From Sphagnum compactum (Eukaryota > Bryophyta > Sphagnopsida > Sphagnales), in the NCBI GenBank assembly GCA_965153455.1, contig OZ234498.1:11160001-11224000 (forward strand): a stretch of DNA of 64,000 nucleotides, given 5' to 3'. Position numbers and translations under genes: made by a program. Below the pieces are notes generated by a model. It was not told where the DNA came from. It was given only the letters and a program-made list of their open reading frames with translations, and did no database searches. Shown one piece after another: positions 19,547 to 32,730 of this stretch (positions within the stretch are counted from its first letter, which is position 1; each line of letters opens with the position of its first letter).

Positions 19547-21220
19547 TTAAGTTTTGTTTTTTTCATATTTCAAATCTTTTTTTCTTGTCAAGTCTTATGT
19601 TTGTGTTCATCAAAAGTGATATAATCGATTTTATTTTGTTGTCATGGGTTTTTGGAGTGATGTGTGGAACAAGGTTGTTGCTTTAAGGCTACCCAAACCT
19701 TAGGATTTGATGTGATGAAACAAAAAAAATTCCAAGTTTCAAGTTTTATTTATTTCTTCCTTGATATGCCACTTTCCATGAGTTTTTTTGGCATCTTGAA
19801 TTTGGCAAAGTTAGGGCAAAATGTGAGAGTGTTTTGGGGGCAAATTTTTTAGTTTTGGAACAAGATGTTTGAAGGCACAAAGGTAGATTCTAGGTATATA
19901 TTATGGGTTGTTTAGGGTTTTTCTAAGGCTGCTGAATTAAGGTAGATTTGGAAGCTATTCAGAACCAACGAATGTGTCCATTTGGGGTTTTTGAGGGGGT
20001 ACATTTGGAGGTTGGTTGAAAGTTTACTTGAAAATGTTTGTTACAATCAAAAGTGCCAACATGTCCCATTTGGAAATTGGCATACAAGCGCATGAGATGA
20101 AAAAACATGAAAGCAATTGACATAAAAAAATGGTTCTAATCCATTAGCAATGTAGTTTAAGGTAGGTTAACTTAGTAAGAGTAGATTTGATTGGCTTCAT
20201 TTAGCCTTCTCAAGGCTTTGTAACAATTTGACTTGTTTTTGGAATTAAAATTTTCGTTATTTGCATTCTTTCCAATGATGTTTTACATCTTGAAACTTAA
20301 TTAGGGGTTAACCCTAACCTACCCTAACCTCCCCATGAACTGAGAAATAGCCTATTTTGCAATAACCTTGTAACCAAAGCAAAACCAACCTTCACATTGA
20401 AAAATTGCAACTGAAATCAAGTTAGCATAAAATTGCAACAATGAGACGGTGTTTGGTTCAAATCAAAATTGAAATGTTTTATAATGGCTTTGGTAACATT
20501 TGCCCATCATCAAATGGTGTCAACCAAAGTGTTAGATCTTATCATTTGTCAAACAATTGAATTTCAAATTTTTGTCACAACTTACCCATGCATATTTCAT
20601 TTCAAATCCAATGCTTAATTCATTTGTTTCATGTGTTAACTCGTAAATTTTCAATTTTTTTTCACAATATGAACTATGGGAATGTTAAATAAACTTTTAG
20701 GCACCTTGTAAGGGCTTCTAGGTGTAAAAAATTTCTACAACACTCACCCAAAATATTGGAATTCTATTAGTTGTTTTCCAAATGGCAAAAAATGAACCTT
20801 GTTCCTTCCAAAATAATTTTAAAATTCCCCCATTTTTTTATATAACAAGTTTTTTCATCAATCTTTATTTGATGGAGACCACTTTGTGTAAGGTAAAGCT
20901 TGAAGGGGAGGCGTTTATCAAAATAAGGGCTCCATGGGGTGAAATTGAATGCGGGTTCAAATCTCAATATTACAAAACATGATTCTTATGCTAATAAAAT
21001 CACAATTGAATTGTTACTAATTGTGTTTGATTTGAATAACATCAAAATTAAATATATATGTTATGATTTTAAAAACTGGTTATTTAATGAAATTGAGCCC
21101 GATGTTATACACGTGATAAATGTGACTAATGTAACTAAAATTGGTCATCAAAATATGACACATTATGATTTTAATGTTATTTTTTATGATATGATAACAT
21201 TAAAATTGAAATACATAAAT

Positions 21221-21222
<2 letters not shown>
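19547..21222. other. AT-rich intergenic stretch, no gene seen
   Basis: There are short ORFs only, including overlapping ones on both strands at 20767-20982, with no family resemblance. I see no structured RNA or repeat of note. Confidence 0.5.

Positions 21223-21252
<30 letters not shown>
21223..21252. repeat. (GT)15 microsatellite
   Basis: A perfect GT dinucleotide tract occurs in AT-rich intergenic DNA. Confidence 0.97.
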
Positions 21253-21255
<3 letters not shown>

Positions 21256-21414
21256 TAATTTTTAACAAATTAATTACTAAAAAATGAAAATATAATATCG
21301 TTCTCATGTTTTTAATTTTTTTATATAATGATCTTACTAATTAAGTTTTTTTTTTTTTTTTTCTATCATGTCAAGATCTCCCAAACCACAACACCTCTTA
21401 TCATGCTCTTGCCA

Positions 21415-21990
21415 CCATTGGAAAGCTCTCAAGAATAGTTTTTGAACCTATGTTGCAAAAGTTATTGAACATTGATTTTCCAATTCTAAAAGATATATTA
21501 GGCCAATTGGGGCACATTCTTGATAATTTTTGGAAATCATTCAATGAATATGAGAAATTAAATTTTGAATAATTTTTGTCTCTAAGAATTCAATAACAAA
21601 TGAAAATGAAAATTTTAATGAAAGTGAAAATTGGAGATCAGATTTAGGTTAAAAAAGTTTGGGTGTGCTTTTAGTGTTGTTGGCAAGCCCTCAATGACTA
21701 TGATTTAATGATGGTTTCACATTTTAAAAACCTAAGTTGCAAAAGATATTTAATTTTAAATAATTTTTGTAATTGAAAATTCAATAACAAATGAAAATGA
21801 AATTTGTAGTTAAAATGAAATTTGAATTTTAGGCTTAAGCTAAAGAAGTTGGGGCACACTTTTGGTGTGGTGGGAAAAGTTCAATGAGTAGGATTTTAAG
21901 GTTGGTGGTTTTGTAAATTTTAGACCTAAAATATAAAAGATATAGAGCTTTTTGACTTGTATTATGAAAATTTAGTTACAAATGAAAACT
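21415..21990. repeat. Diverged ~200-bp tandem repeat, about 2.5 copies
   Basis: A block with AAATAATTTTTGT...AATTCAATAACAAATGAAAATGAAA, then a G(T/G)GGGCACACTTTTGGTG-like segment, then TCAATGA(C/G)TA, occurs around 21560-21755 and again around 21756-21970. A partial earlier copy occurs around 21415-21555. The copies differ by many substitutions. It is non-coding. Confidence 0.65.
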
Positions 21991-21999
21991 TCTTTAGCT

Positions 22000-24900
22000 T
22001 AAGTATAAAACAAAAATGAAAAAATAATAATGACATTAAAGACATTTGCGTCATCAATTTCATTATGAAACTACATCACTCCATAATTAAATATAATTAA
22101 GAAATTAAGAAAAAAAGGTCAAATAATTTATATTATGTATTTCACATGTGGTATTAATTTCATTAGAAATTATAAGATTAAATCACTTTGATAATGGAAC
22201 ATTACATTGAAAATTTTGAAATAGTTATTTAAAAATAATTTAAATGAATTGAAATTTGAAATGAAAAATGCATAATTTATATGTAATTACGAGAGGTAAA
22301 TTTGTTCAAAATGATCAAAATATTATATTTGAATTTTTAGCCCATTTAAAAATATTTTAAATTAATCTGTAATTTTTTGGCATAATGAAATTTGAACATT
22401 CTCAGAAATTGAATATATTTACGACATTCAAACTTTGAAAATCAATCGTCATTGAAAACATTACATTTGATTTTTTGTAATGCATATTTAGAATTAATCT
22501 ATTGTGTATATATATTTAGATACCATTATTTTTCACCACATGATGTTTTGGTTGGATGAGCTTTTTAATTTCATTTTTTGAAACACCCACCAACAAATTA
22601 CGCCTTGAAGGTGTAATGCAACCACATTGCTATTATTTTTTATTTAAAAAACCCAATTTTTAATGAAAATTTAGGTCCCGCGCTTTGGCTCCCACCTTTG
22701 TGCATGGCCATCATTCTCAAAAACATTGCCCTTCTTGCTCCTTACACTACACCTAAACAAATGACCTAGTGTTCTTAGCATTACTTTTGCCAAAAGGAAG
22801 TTATGAGTCTCCCATCAAGCAAGTTGTTATTATGTAGCAAAGTTGTGAAAACACAAAAAATTTAAAACCCTAATCTTATGAACATAAAATGAGGAGGAGC
22901 TCAATGATCAAATAAGATGGTTGATGTAATTTAGTTGAAGTAGTTTAGTTGGTACCACCCTTTAGTGTAATAATGATTCATGACAAGTGTGAGCACTCAT
23001 ATTTCCTATCAAATATGAAACCCCTTAAACCCTAAACCCCAACCCTTTCATTTCTCAAGTGAAGTACACTTATAAACATGACATTTTGTAGTGGTAGTCA
23101 CATGCAAGCAATGCACTTTACATGAGTGCTCTTAATGAACCCTAAATGAAGGACATCACAATTTTATAAGCACAAAATTAGTTTAAAAAATAAAAATTTA
23201 ATAACTTGGCAACAACTACATGCCTAACCCCACCTTCACCACCCCCAAATTTATTATTCCAAAAAAAAAAAAAAAAACAACAACAACAACAACACCGGCA
23301 CACCTCACAAAAACAAATACAACACTTCTTCGCACATGGCAAGGTATACGGACTAGTAGGGCTCATCCCATTACCCCCTAATATCTGGTTGTTTGTTTGA
23401 GCTTTGGTCCAAGGAAACTTGTCCCGGGTCCCCATTTGGTCACGAGGGTGTTGAAATTTATAATAATTCTATCAACACTTCTTTGATTCCGGCATGAATA
23501 TTGAAAGAGAACCCTAAAACAAAACAAAATGGGAAATCTATCCATTATTTTAATAATTAAATAATAATCCATTGGAAACCTTCAATAATTAATTAAATTA
23601 TTTTTAAAATAATTAATTAATCTATTATAATAAGCTCATAATAACACCTTTCCCATTATAATCAAGGTTTCATTATGAGCTTATTATATTCATTCCATTT
23701 TCTTTCAAGAAAAAAGATGAAACCTAACTTCTCACTTTGGATGAACTTTATGGAGAGATGAAAAGAGAGGATGAATGTGTACAATGAGGATCAAAATTCA
23801 GGCCCCAAAGTAATAAAGATTATTTTTTAAAAATATCTTTATGATATAATCTGCCCTAATTGGTCATTAAGGGCACCAAAATGGGAGGGGGAGGGTAGTT
23901 AAGTTAAGTTAGTAGTGGGCCAGTCATTTACTCAGTTAGTTAGTTAGTTAGTTAGTTGGGGTTTTATATATTTTGTCACAGTTAGTTAGTCTGGACTTGA
24001 TCTTAAGTATATAGAATTCAGTGCCTACTTTACTTTACTTTGGCCTTTTGTACTGAGTTTTAAACTCTATTTAATAACAAGGGGTGTGTGTGTCAGTTAC
24101 ACTATGGCCTTAGCATTTTTTACATTAAAAAAAAAGTATCTTAAGGCAAATGAAAGAAGAATTATTGAAACTCAATATACATGACACCATGCAAAAAAAT
24201 ATTATTAATTTTCAAAAATTAATAATAACAATAATGTCACATGTTTGCAAAAATTCTAACACAAAATCAAATTTTCTTCAATATGCTATGGACTTGTGAA
24301 AAATAATCATGTTTTTTTCTAATAAACAAAAGTTCATAACTCAATAGTTTCATTTGATATGATGCAAAACTTTTTAATCGTGTTTTCATTAATACATAAC
24401 TAAAACCAAAAAAAAAATTGCCACATGAGACACCAAACATGGTCCACCCAAACATGCATTTACCGTCAAATACAGATATTTTGTCTTTTTTTAATTTGTC
24501 AAATAAGGATATTACTTATTTTATTTTATTTTTAAATTCAAATATCCTAGTCGAATATCCTAAATCGGGATATCAAACATTAAAAATTTTGTTTGCCAAT
24601 TGTGTTGGGTGCTAGTTTTTATTTTTTGTGGTGAAAATTTTCCAAAAGGTAACATCCTTTTTTTAAAAAAAAGGAATAGTTAGGCACAACTATTTTTTTT
24701 TCTAAAAAACATTTGCAAAAATATTTATAAATTAAAAATTAAAAAGTACATAGACACAATAATAAAAACTACCGACTACAACTTTGAAGAGACATTTTAA
24801 AATGTGTCCTTAGAACAGTTTAAAATTGTCTTAAAAAATTTCACCACCCTAACTACATTAGAAAAATGAAAAAAAAAAAAAAACACAAATAAATAAATCA

Positions 24901-26740
24901 TTGGAAATTGGTCATTCAAAAATGACATTCTAACCATTGGAAATTTAAATGAAGAACATCAATATATATAATAAATATTTTCATGTTATTATTGGTCTCC
25001 TCAACTAATATTCATACCATGATCTAAACGTTTAAAGTTTGCATATACTAATATCATATTGAAATTTAAAGTTGACAATTTGTTGATACCTATATTAACA
25101 TAGTATTGGGTTTTGGAGATTTATATACCAATATCATATTGGTATATGATAAATCATATATGTGTTCAACAATAGTTTAAACCCTAGTTTTCATTATTTA
25201 ACAATTTTGAAACATTCCTTGAAATTTTTAAAAATCACATGTGGAGCCTTGGACGAAGAACATCCATCATCAAATGCAGATTATTTTTAAAACTTTAAAA
25301 CTTTGGATGGAAGGTTGATGCATTCAAATAAACTTAACACATACCCATTATTTCTTGTGAGGCATTCCCAAAATAAGCATCACACCCAAAGAGCGAAGCA
25401 TTCCCGAAATAAGCTCCTCATGCATTAAGTTACACCAAAAATAAGCTCCTCCTCACGCATTAAGTTACACCAAAAAGCATCAACTCAAGGATGGAGACCA
25501 AGTCTTACTTATTGAGTTGAGAAGATACCAAGTGTGTTGGGAGCATCTCTTTAGGGAGACAAGGGTTGGATGAAAGCAAACAACGAAGAACACACTACAA
25601 AGGGCCCACTTGTATACAACAAAAGCCATTTGGAAGTAAAATTAGTTTCTCATTAACAAGTGAAAGGAAGGAGTGTTGAAACTTTTTTAAGCATATACAA
25701 ATCATGGGTATTAGTTGGTTCCCGACTACAAATCTCGAGTAAGTCGAATGTGATCATGCACATCGATCTAGTTGTTGAATGTGATCATGCGCACCAAAAT
25801 GAATCCAATACACCGAAGACTCTTTGTCTACCAACATATATGTAAACAACTCACACAACCCATGACCAACTCCACTACTACAATACCGTACACAAACAAC
25901 CCATTGCCCCAAGAGTCAAGAAGTTGAAAAAAAATTTATTGGAAACTTGTGGGGGACCCTCAATGACCACACTACTGAGCTAAACTCAGCAAAACCCTAA
26001 AAGTTTAATCTACATGTTGCTAGTTGCTTACCCATCCCACACCTTTTCCAATTTTCAATCCCTTCCTCGGTTGCCTAGTGATACAAGTACTACAACATTG
26101 CATAGTACTTCACTCAGCGCCTCCACTGTTGCTACATATATTTTCACTGCTCTTACTTGTACAAGTATTATAACTATTCTCCAACCTTGTGCATTAAATG
26201 CTGAGTTTCAGCATTTGATAATGATGAGCTTTAATAAAATTTCCTTACTTTGCGAATACCACTGAAAGAAAGAGAGGATAGGAGGTGAAGCCAGGCCCAA
26301 AGACAAGGCCAAGAGAGGGTGACTTTATAGATAACTCTAATATATTTTAACCTAAGGTCAGTTTCGTCATTATATATATATATAGAGCCCCCCTTATTGT
26401 CATAAAAAAAGTGGTAATTAAGAAGTATGTCATCTATTATACCTAAAAGCAATTAATTAATTCATTTAAAATTAATTCTAAATATTGAAAATATCCCATG
26501 CTTAGACCCCAAAAGTTTTTGCTTGCTTTAAGGAAAATTTTAAAATTGTGTCAACATTTTCTAAAAAAATAATTTAATTCATGCCAAATTAAGCTGATTA
26601 AATTATTTTTTAGAAACATTGAAAATTATTTTAAAATTCTTAAAGAGAATTTTTTTTGACGGGAAAACATTTAATCTTGAAGGATATTTATTATATTTGT
26701 CAAAAAAAATTTCAATATTTCTAAATAATTAGTTGGTTGA
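22000..26740. other. AT-rich intergenic stretch with short hairpins, no gene seen
   Basis: No conserved ORF was found. A 15-bp perfect inverted repeat (TAATAAGCTCATAAT and its complement) spans about 23627-23686 with a ~30-nt loop. A (GTTA)n run lies around 23937-23957, followed by a TATA/AATAA-containing segment that could be a solo-LTR or an old transcript end, but I cannot show this. Confidence 0.5.
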
Positions 26741-28152
26741 AACTTAGGGTACTGGACTGGATGTGAAAAAACCAAAAAACCAAAACCCAGTTGGGTACTG
26801 GACTGGACTGAACTGGACTGGACTGGACTGGACTTTTGTAACACCGGACTCTTCTCAACTGGGCCAGGGGTGGGGTTCAGGGTTTTAGGAGCTTTGCTGG
26901 GGTTTGTGAAGAAGAAGAAGAAGAAGAAGAAGAAGTTGTTGTTGCTGCCAATCCAGCTCTTGTGCTCTCATTGATCTCATCGAGAGCAGAAGAAGAAGCA
27001 AAAGAAAAGAACAGGAATTCCAGAGATCAGGAATAATTTGGGGAAAGAGATCTTGAATTTTGTTTGTTTGTTTGTTTGTTTGTTTGTTTCTTGCCATGAA
27101 GTTCTTATTGTCACATATGTGCGTTTTTCGTAATTATCATTATTGTGGATGCTGAAGCTGCTTGGATCTATCCGAAACTTTCTTGGTCGAAGAAGAAGTG
27201 TAGAGAGTTTGCTGCTGTTTAGTGTTCGAAGCTTCCTCTTGAAGACAACAAAACGGCGTGTGTATACAAGTGCCGGTGATGTCTTCTGCTTCCTTCTTTT
27301 GGTTGTTTGTTTGTTTCTAGCCTTGAATAATCATCAATCAATTTATTGCAGTTGTCGAGATTCTTGCTATGGAGGTGGATCATAATCGTTCTGTATCAGC
27401 TTCTTGTTTGCTGATGAGGAGGAGGACGAGGACGAGGACGAGCTGATTCTTTGTTTGCTTTTTCGTTTCTTTCTTTCTTCCTTGCCGCGAAGTTCTTCTG
27501 TCACCTTCGGCTTTCGTCATTGTCATTGCGGATGCTGAAGCTTCTTGGATCGCCCTCCTCATTTTTGTCAACTGCGGCTTTCGTCATCGTCATTGCGGAT
27601 GCTTAAGCTCCTTGGATCATCGTCCTCAACTCTTGGATCGTCTTCGGTCGAAGCACTGGATCTTGCTGTTGCTGTGTTTGACGACGTTGCTTCTTCTTCT
27701 TCTTCAAGAGTAGGCAACAAAACTGCGAAGAACAATACATGTTCTTCCAGTAATTCGTCCGGTCATTCGGTTCTCGTTTGTTTTCCCTTCCAGCTTCTTC
27801 CTCAACGACGACTACACAGATATCTCTGATTCAAAATGCGAGTCATGATGTGGTGTGGAAATCTCGAAGAAGTCGAAAACCTCTCTTCTGTGGGACTAGA
27901 CTTCTATTCTTTCTTCTTTCGCGCGAAGAAAGCGTGTCATTTGTCCAACTTCGAATTGTCTCTGTTCTCTGTCTGTTTTCCTGCAACGGAACGGTTGCTG
28001 AAAACGGATGGAGTTGTTGGATCTTGATGCGTAGTGGCCAACAAGAAGCACTATCTTCACGATCTGCTCCTCATCTTCCTTCTTTTTTTCCACGAGCAGA
28101 CTGCAACGGAATTTTAGCGAAAGAGATCTCCAGAGAGAGAGAGATCGGTGCC
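26741..28152 (+). promoter_or_regulatory. Probable promoter and 5' leader of the zf-4CXXC_R1 gene
   Basis: Composition changes from AT-rich to GC-balanced with CTTC/GAAG-rich sequence. It contains a pentanucleotide run (ACTGG)n around 26795-26832, a GAAGAA tract near 26908-26935 and a (TTTG)n tract at 27058-27089. A duplicated leader segment ends in GATGCTGAAGC(T/G)(T/G)CTTGGATC near 27149 and 27530, with a third partial copy near 27598. The predicted start codon at 28153 has a good context (GCCATGG). An in-frame ATG at 27778 is regarded as leader. Confidence 0.5.
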
Positions 28153-31100
28153 ATGGACGTTGGCAAGTCGTGTGTTGCAGCGTCTGTGGTGGATCCATGC
28201 AGTCTGCAAGCGCAGATATGGCAGATGTTCCGTTCCGTGAAGAAAGCCGACATGCAGCTGGTCAAGAACGATGGTTTCCGACAACGTATCGGCTGGTGCC
28301 GCAACTACCCGTCCAAGCAGAAGGACGCTGAGTACAAAGAATCTGAGGCACTGAACGAAGGACCTCAGCAGGAGCAGGAGCAGGATGAGGAGAACAAGGA
28401 GGGCAGTGCGCCAGCCGATCTGCCTGTGTTGGCGCTGGAAGAAAGAAATGCGGATCATGCCTCTTCTGTCGTCATCCCTGAAGAAGTATCTTCCACCAGG
28501 AAAGTTTGTGATGATTCTGTGCCCACTGCTCCTTCAGTTCTTCAGTGCAGCATAGTAAATGCAGATCGTGATGTCTTCCTCGTCACTGACGAAGAAGAGA
28601 AAGCGAAGCAGCTGTTGTTCACGGGGAGCAACAACGAAGAGGTACTTCCTTTCTCCCACCATGACAAGAGCGAAGAAGAAGAGAGAGAATACTTCTCGGA
28701 GGAGCAGCAGATGGCCGCAACTAGTACATCTGATGTGCAGCAGCAGCAACCTCCAGTTGTTGACGGCGATTGTTGTTCTGCCCTGAAGCTTGAAGCTACA
28801 GAAACATCACCACCAGGTCCAACACTAGCAGCAGAGAATTTGAAGAAACCTGGCGGTAATATCACTCAGCCGGAAGAGATCAGCAGCCCAGTGCAGGATC
28901 CACTAGAGCCCTCGACTACTGTTCCTTTGCAAGAATCATCTGGCAGCGGAGAAGTTTTGCATCAGCAGAGAAGAATTGCAAGCAGTGCCACCAACGTCTC
29001 GCAGACACAAATTCTACTCAATGTTAAAGCAGAACCTGTGGATGAACAGTGGGTGGAAATGGACGCTACCCATTCTCAACATGCACATTCTGCAAAAGTT
29101 TCTCACAAGCCTAATGTCTGCAACATAGTAAAGAGCGAACCCACAACAAGTGAGGGACGAACAGATCTGCCTAACAGAAATCCAGCCACACAGAAAGAGG
29201 AGACAACAACATCAGGCTCTAGTGGTGAGGACAATTCTACATGTTCAGAAGATGAAGCCATCAAAACTGCTAGGATCAGGAGAGTACAGTATGTGATGAA
29301 GAAGGTGAAGACAAAGCCAAGGACAAAGATAAAGAGAAAGGCAAGGCTTGTTGATTGGGATGGAGAAGTTGAAGATGAGTTGTGCCCAAACAAATGTCCA
29401 AAGCTTGAAAGCTCTGCTGTGAATGAGATCAAGAAACCCAGGAACAGAAACCCTGGCAGACGAGTGCAGGGAGGCCGGCTCTATGATTCTGTTCTTGGAC
29501 AGACTTGTCACTGGTGCCGCCAGAAGACTGTGGAGCTTCATGTCAAATGCAGGGACTGCACAATCAGATTCTGTGGACCTTGTCTTTTGAACAGGAATGG
29601 TGAGAGAATTTGTGAAGAATTGTGTGAGGGAGTGCATTGGGTTTGCCCAAAGTGCAGAGGTGGGTGTGGACCAGGCTGTAGAAACTGGTATGTGATGCAC
29701 TTGGTCTCTCATTTCAGCAGAAGCAGTGTGCTTGGTATGCTGGATCTCTTACTAGGGATTACACAATAGTAATTTTCTTCAAGCAGCAATTCCATTTCTG
29801 ACAGGAAAGCTTTTTGATTATGATTCAAACTGCAATTGTGGAATATTGCTGGAAACTTGAATGACTTTTATCAGCTGTTGCTCGAGAATTCAGAACTTCC
29901 ATTATATAACTGAGAAATAATAGTTGTGCAGCAATTCTTGAGAGTGGAGCCATGCTTTGATCATTCCTCTTCTGTTAATGGAAACATTACCTTTTGGCTG
30001 TAGTTGCAACTGTGGGCCATGTCGCAAGGCGGATGGGAAGTCACCAACTGGGCAACGGGTGTTTGCAGCACGTGTTGCAGGCTTCGATAATGTTCATGAC
30101 TTCCTTGTGCACTTGGAAACAGGTGAATCACCAGTGGTTATTGCACGTCGGAAAGACGGTCGTGAATGGACCAATGGTGGTAGGTTCAAGTGTGAAGAAG
30201 CACCAGAGGACTTTCTCACAGAAGCACACAAGGATAGCTGCTTGGATGGACACAAAGATGTTGCACCAAGAACAGCAGACATGAGTACCAAATTACAGAG
30301 GAAGATTTTGTGCAGGAAATATGCAAAGAAGGTCTTGCTGGTATGTAATCTATCTTTCAACCTGGTGGTGTGGTCTGCATAATCCTCTCTCCATTTCTTT
30401 CATCGATTCCAAACAACTATACTGATCAACTGTGTTCAATAATGTCTTGCTGATCTTCACTATGCACCTCACCCTGTAGTCCTTAGTGTTTTCTTTTAGT
30501 TGTCCAGCAGGCTCGGAAGAAAATGCGAGGAGCAATTAGAGCTGATTCTCCTGCTGCACAAGGAAGGATGTCTGGAGCTGTACACCACAAAGCTTTTTCA
30601 CTACCCAAGATGAAGAACAATGGACAAGTGCCCCATCTGAGTAGAGGAAACAGAACTAGGACCAATCGAGCTGGGCATGCAACATGCAAGGTGGAACCTG
30701 TCGGCCATGGTCACCCAGTTGCACAAAGAACACAGCTGCGGGAGCATGCAATTGCAAACCCTGTCTGTAAAAGAGAATTTGAGGAGGTGAATGAGGAGAT
30801 GGCAGAGAGTAAAGTTGAGGTTGTTGGTTGTGAGGAATACAGATCAGGAAAGAGATCAAGAGCTGAATTGAAAGATCCAGTAAATGATTCAGGTAATTGA
30901 CCTTTCTCTACTGGAAGGTCACTGATTTAAGAAGAAAAGATTTTTTGGGGAAGGACCTTGAATTCTGGAAGCTGCTAAGGTTGAATGTGAACAAAATCAT
31001 TTGTAGCTACCCACCATGCAGGTGTTTTTGAAGGCACCTCTCAAGTTGAGGAATCTACCTCACCACATTTGTTCAATAGCAGTGCCAAGAACAACAATGG

Positions 31101-32730
31101 AAGAAGCAACTTTAATAACAGTAGATCCTCTCCAAATGTGTCCAGAGAGCTCACCCCAAGTGGATGATGACTACTGTGTTACAGACAGCAAGATCACCTC
31201 CAGAGAAGTCCTATCCAATTGCATGCCTTCTTTGACACCAAAACAGAGTGGATGGGTGAGCATATTGTGGCTCAAACCAATAACACATTTTTTCTGTTGT
31301 AGATAATTCCATTTTTTGCTCATGAGTTTTTAGACAAAAAATTACTGGTCCTCTAGTGAACCTTATTGGAGCTGTGGTTATACTGCTTGCAGGGACCTCC
31401 AAGGGACATTGAAGGAGAAGAGTACTGTCTCAAGTTAAGAGCGGCATTAACAGAAAAATATGATGCAAAGCAGCTAGAGGAGTTATTGGCCTCAGCTAGC
31501 TGTCGAAAACCTGTTCTACGGGTGCGCCACATGCGAGGTCGCACTGTTGATTCTGTCACTGAAAATGAAGGCCTTTCTTACTTGGATCATCATCCTGGTG
31601 AGTCTGTCCCATTTCAGTGCCCACCATGAAAATCCCATTCGCTGTGTTACTTGGCCTCCATCTTGGAAGCCTGTCCTTCCTCTGTTTCCCTTTACAATGC
31701 TCTAGAAAACCTCCATTCCTCATCAAGTATTAATTGTTTTTTTTTTCCCATACTAAGAAACATCTGTGGACAGACTTGGCTGAGATGCTGGCAAATGCAA
31801 CAAAACTGGAAGACAAACTGTCACTCTTGCGAGGACTGTTCTTTTGGCTTCAGGTACGGTTCTGATATTCCAGGTAACTCAGGAGTTCAGATAATTTGGT
31901 CATTTCCAAGGTGACTGTCCTTAGTTGTGAACAATAGAGTGGACCTATTCCAGGACAATGCAGAAACCTGCCTGCTAACTGAACTTGGCTTGTTGGAGAT
32001 GATACAGCATTCATGTATGGTTGGGGCTTTCAAGCCTTGGCTTCCCCCACCACCATCACAAGCACCTAAGGAACAGAATGGTGATTGCTTTGAAACCAAT
32101 GGTCCTGACTGTAAGGTACATGCTGATGACTGTGGTCCCCAGTATTTGTAATGCCTTAAATGCCCTGCTCTTTGGGTGCCAAAATAACAGTAGGTATGAC
32201 ACTACAGTTCAGATCAACAGAGCACACATATGGGTTGCTCACAAAGCACAAATAATAGGGTTGGCCTATTATCAACTTGCTGATATGATCATCTGGACCT
32301 ACCTTGTGCACAGGTTACTGCAGTAGTTTATTCACTGGATAAGACAGGACCTATGAGACACTCTGAAAATCTCGAGTCTTCCAAGGCCTCCTCACAATCA
32401 GTGGATCAAAAGGGTGGAGTTATAACTTCAGTGGGGCAAAGATCATCTGCTGTTGAAGGAACAGTCAATTACCGGGTGGTGCTCTGTCTACCAGCACCAA
32501 CACATTGTCAGGTACAACAAAAAGAATCTATATAGCCAGCAAATGCATTTTTCTTCACACATAAATTGTGTATTTAGCACACTAGTTATTGGGTTGGAAG
32601 GTGTGATCCAATCTTAGTTAATTTCAAGGCTAATTCTTGCACTAATACTAAAGCTTGTTTGCGGCAGGTCAAAACAAAGGGAAGCACTCTGGTGAAGCCC
32701 TTAACACAATATGTATCTGGTGAACACTAG
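28153..32730 (+). CDS. zf-4CXXC_R1 (CDCA7/R1-related) nuclear zinc-finger protein, 9 coding exons
   Basis: Family: zinc-finger domain of monoamine-oxidase A repressor R1, shared with CDCA7, whose animal members bring the HELLS remodeller to methylated or hemimethylated DNA. Exons: 28153-29663, 30004-30340, 30511-30879, 31022-31255, 31393-31597, 31774-31853, 31954-32115, 32314-32511 and 32668-32730, about 1052 residues. The zinc region begins YDSVLGQTCHWCRQK (~446) with cysteine pairs C452/C455, C466/C469, C474/C477, C498/C501 and C505/C507/C510. The last group forms only if the donor is taken at 29664, which rebuilds CRGGCNCGPCRK across the intron. GFDNVHDFLV follows. The C-terminal half has SYLDHHPDLAEML, LSLLRGLFFWLQ and GAFKPWLP blocks that I associate with plant members. 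The N-terminal half is acidic with EE/QQ runs, a basic KKVKTKPRTKIKRKAR stretch and three PsiKxE motifs. The exon 3/4 boundary is uncertain (30879 or 30892; 31022 or 31080). Confidence 0.87.

Noticed and set aside
20935-20975. tRNA-like T-arm sequence (GGGTTCAAATCTC)
   Set aside because: No acceptor stem, D-arm or anticodon arm could be placed around it.
27778-28152. N-terminal extension of the zinc-finger ORF from the ATG at 27778
   Set aside because: It is in frame and open, but the translation is a leader-like mix (LLFFLLSREESVSFVQL) without family resemblance, and the ATG at 28153 has a better context and starts the charged, protein-like sequence.
29656-29760. Read-through of exon 1 of the zinc-finger gene to the TAG at 29767, or use of the earlier donor at 29657
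   Set aside because: Read-through destroys the final cysteine cluster. The earlier donor drops one residue from the conserved CRG.CNC..C block. The donor at 29664 restores it exactly.
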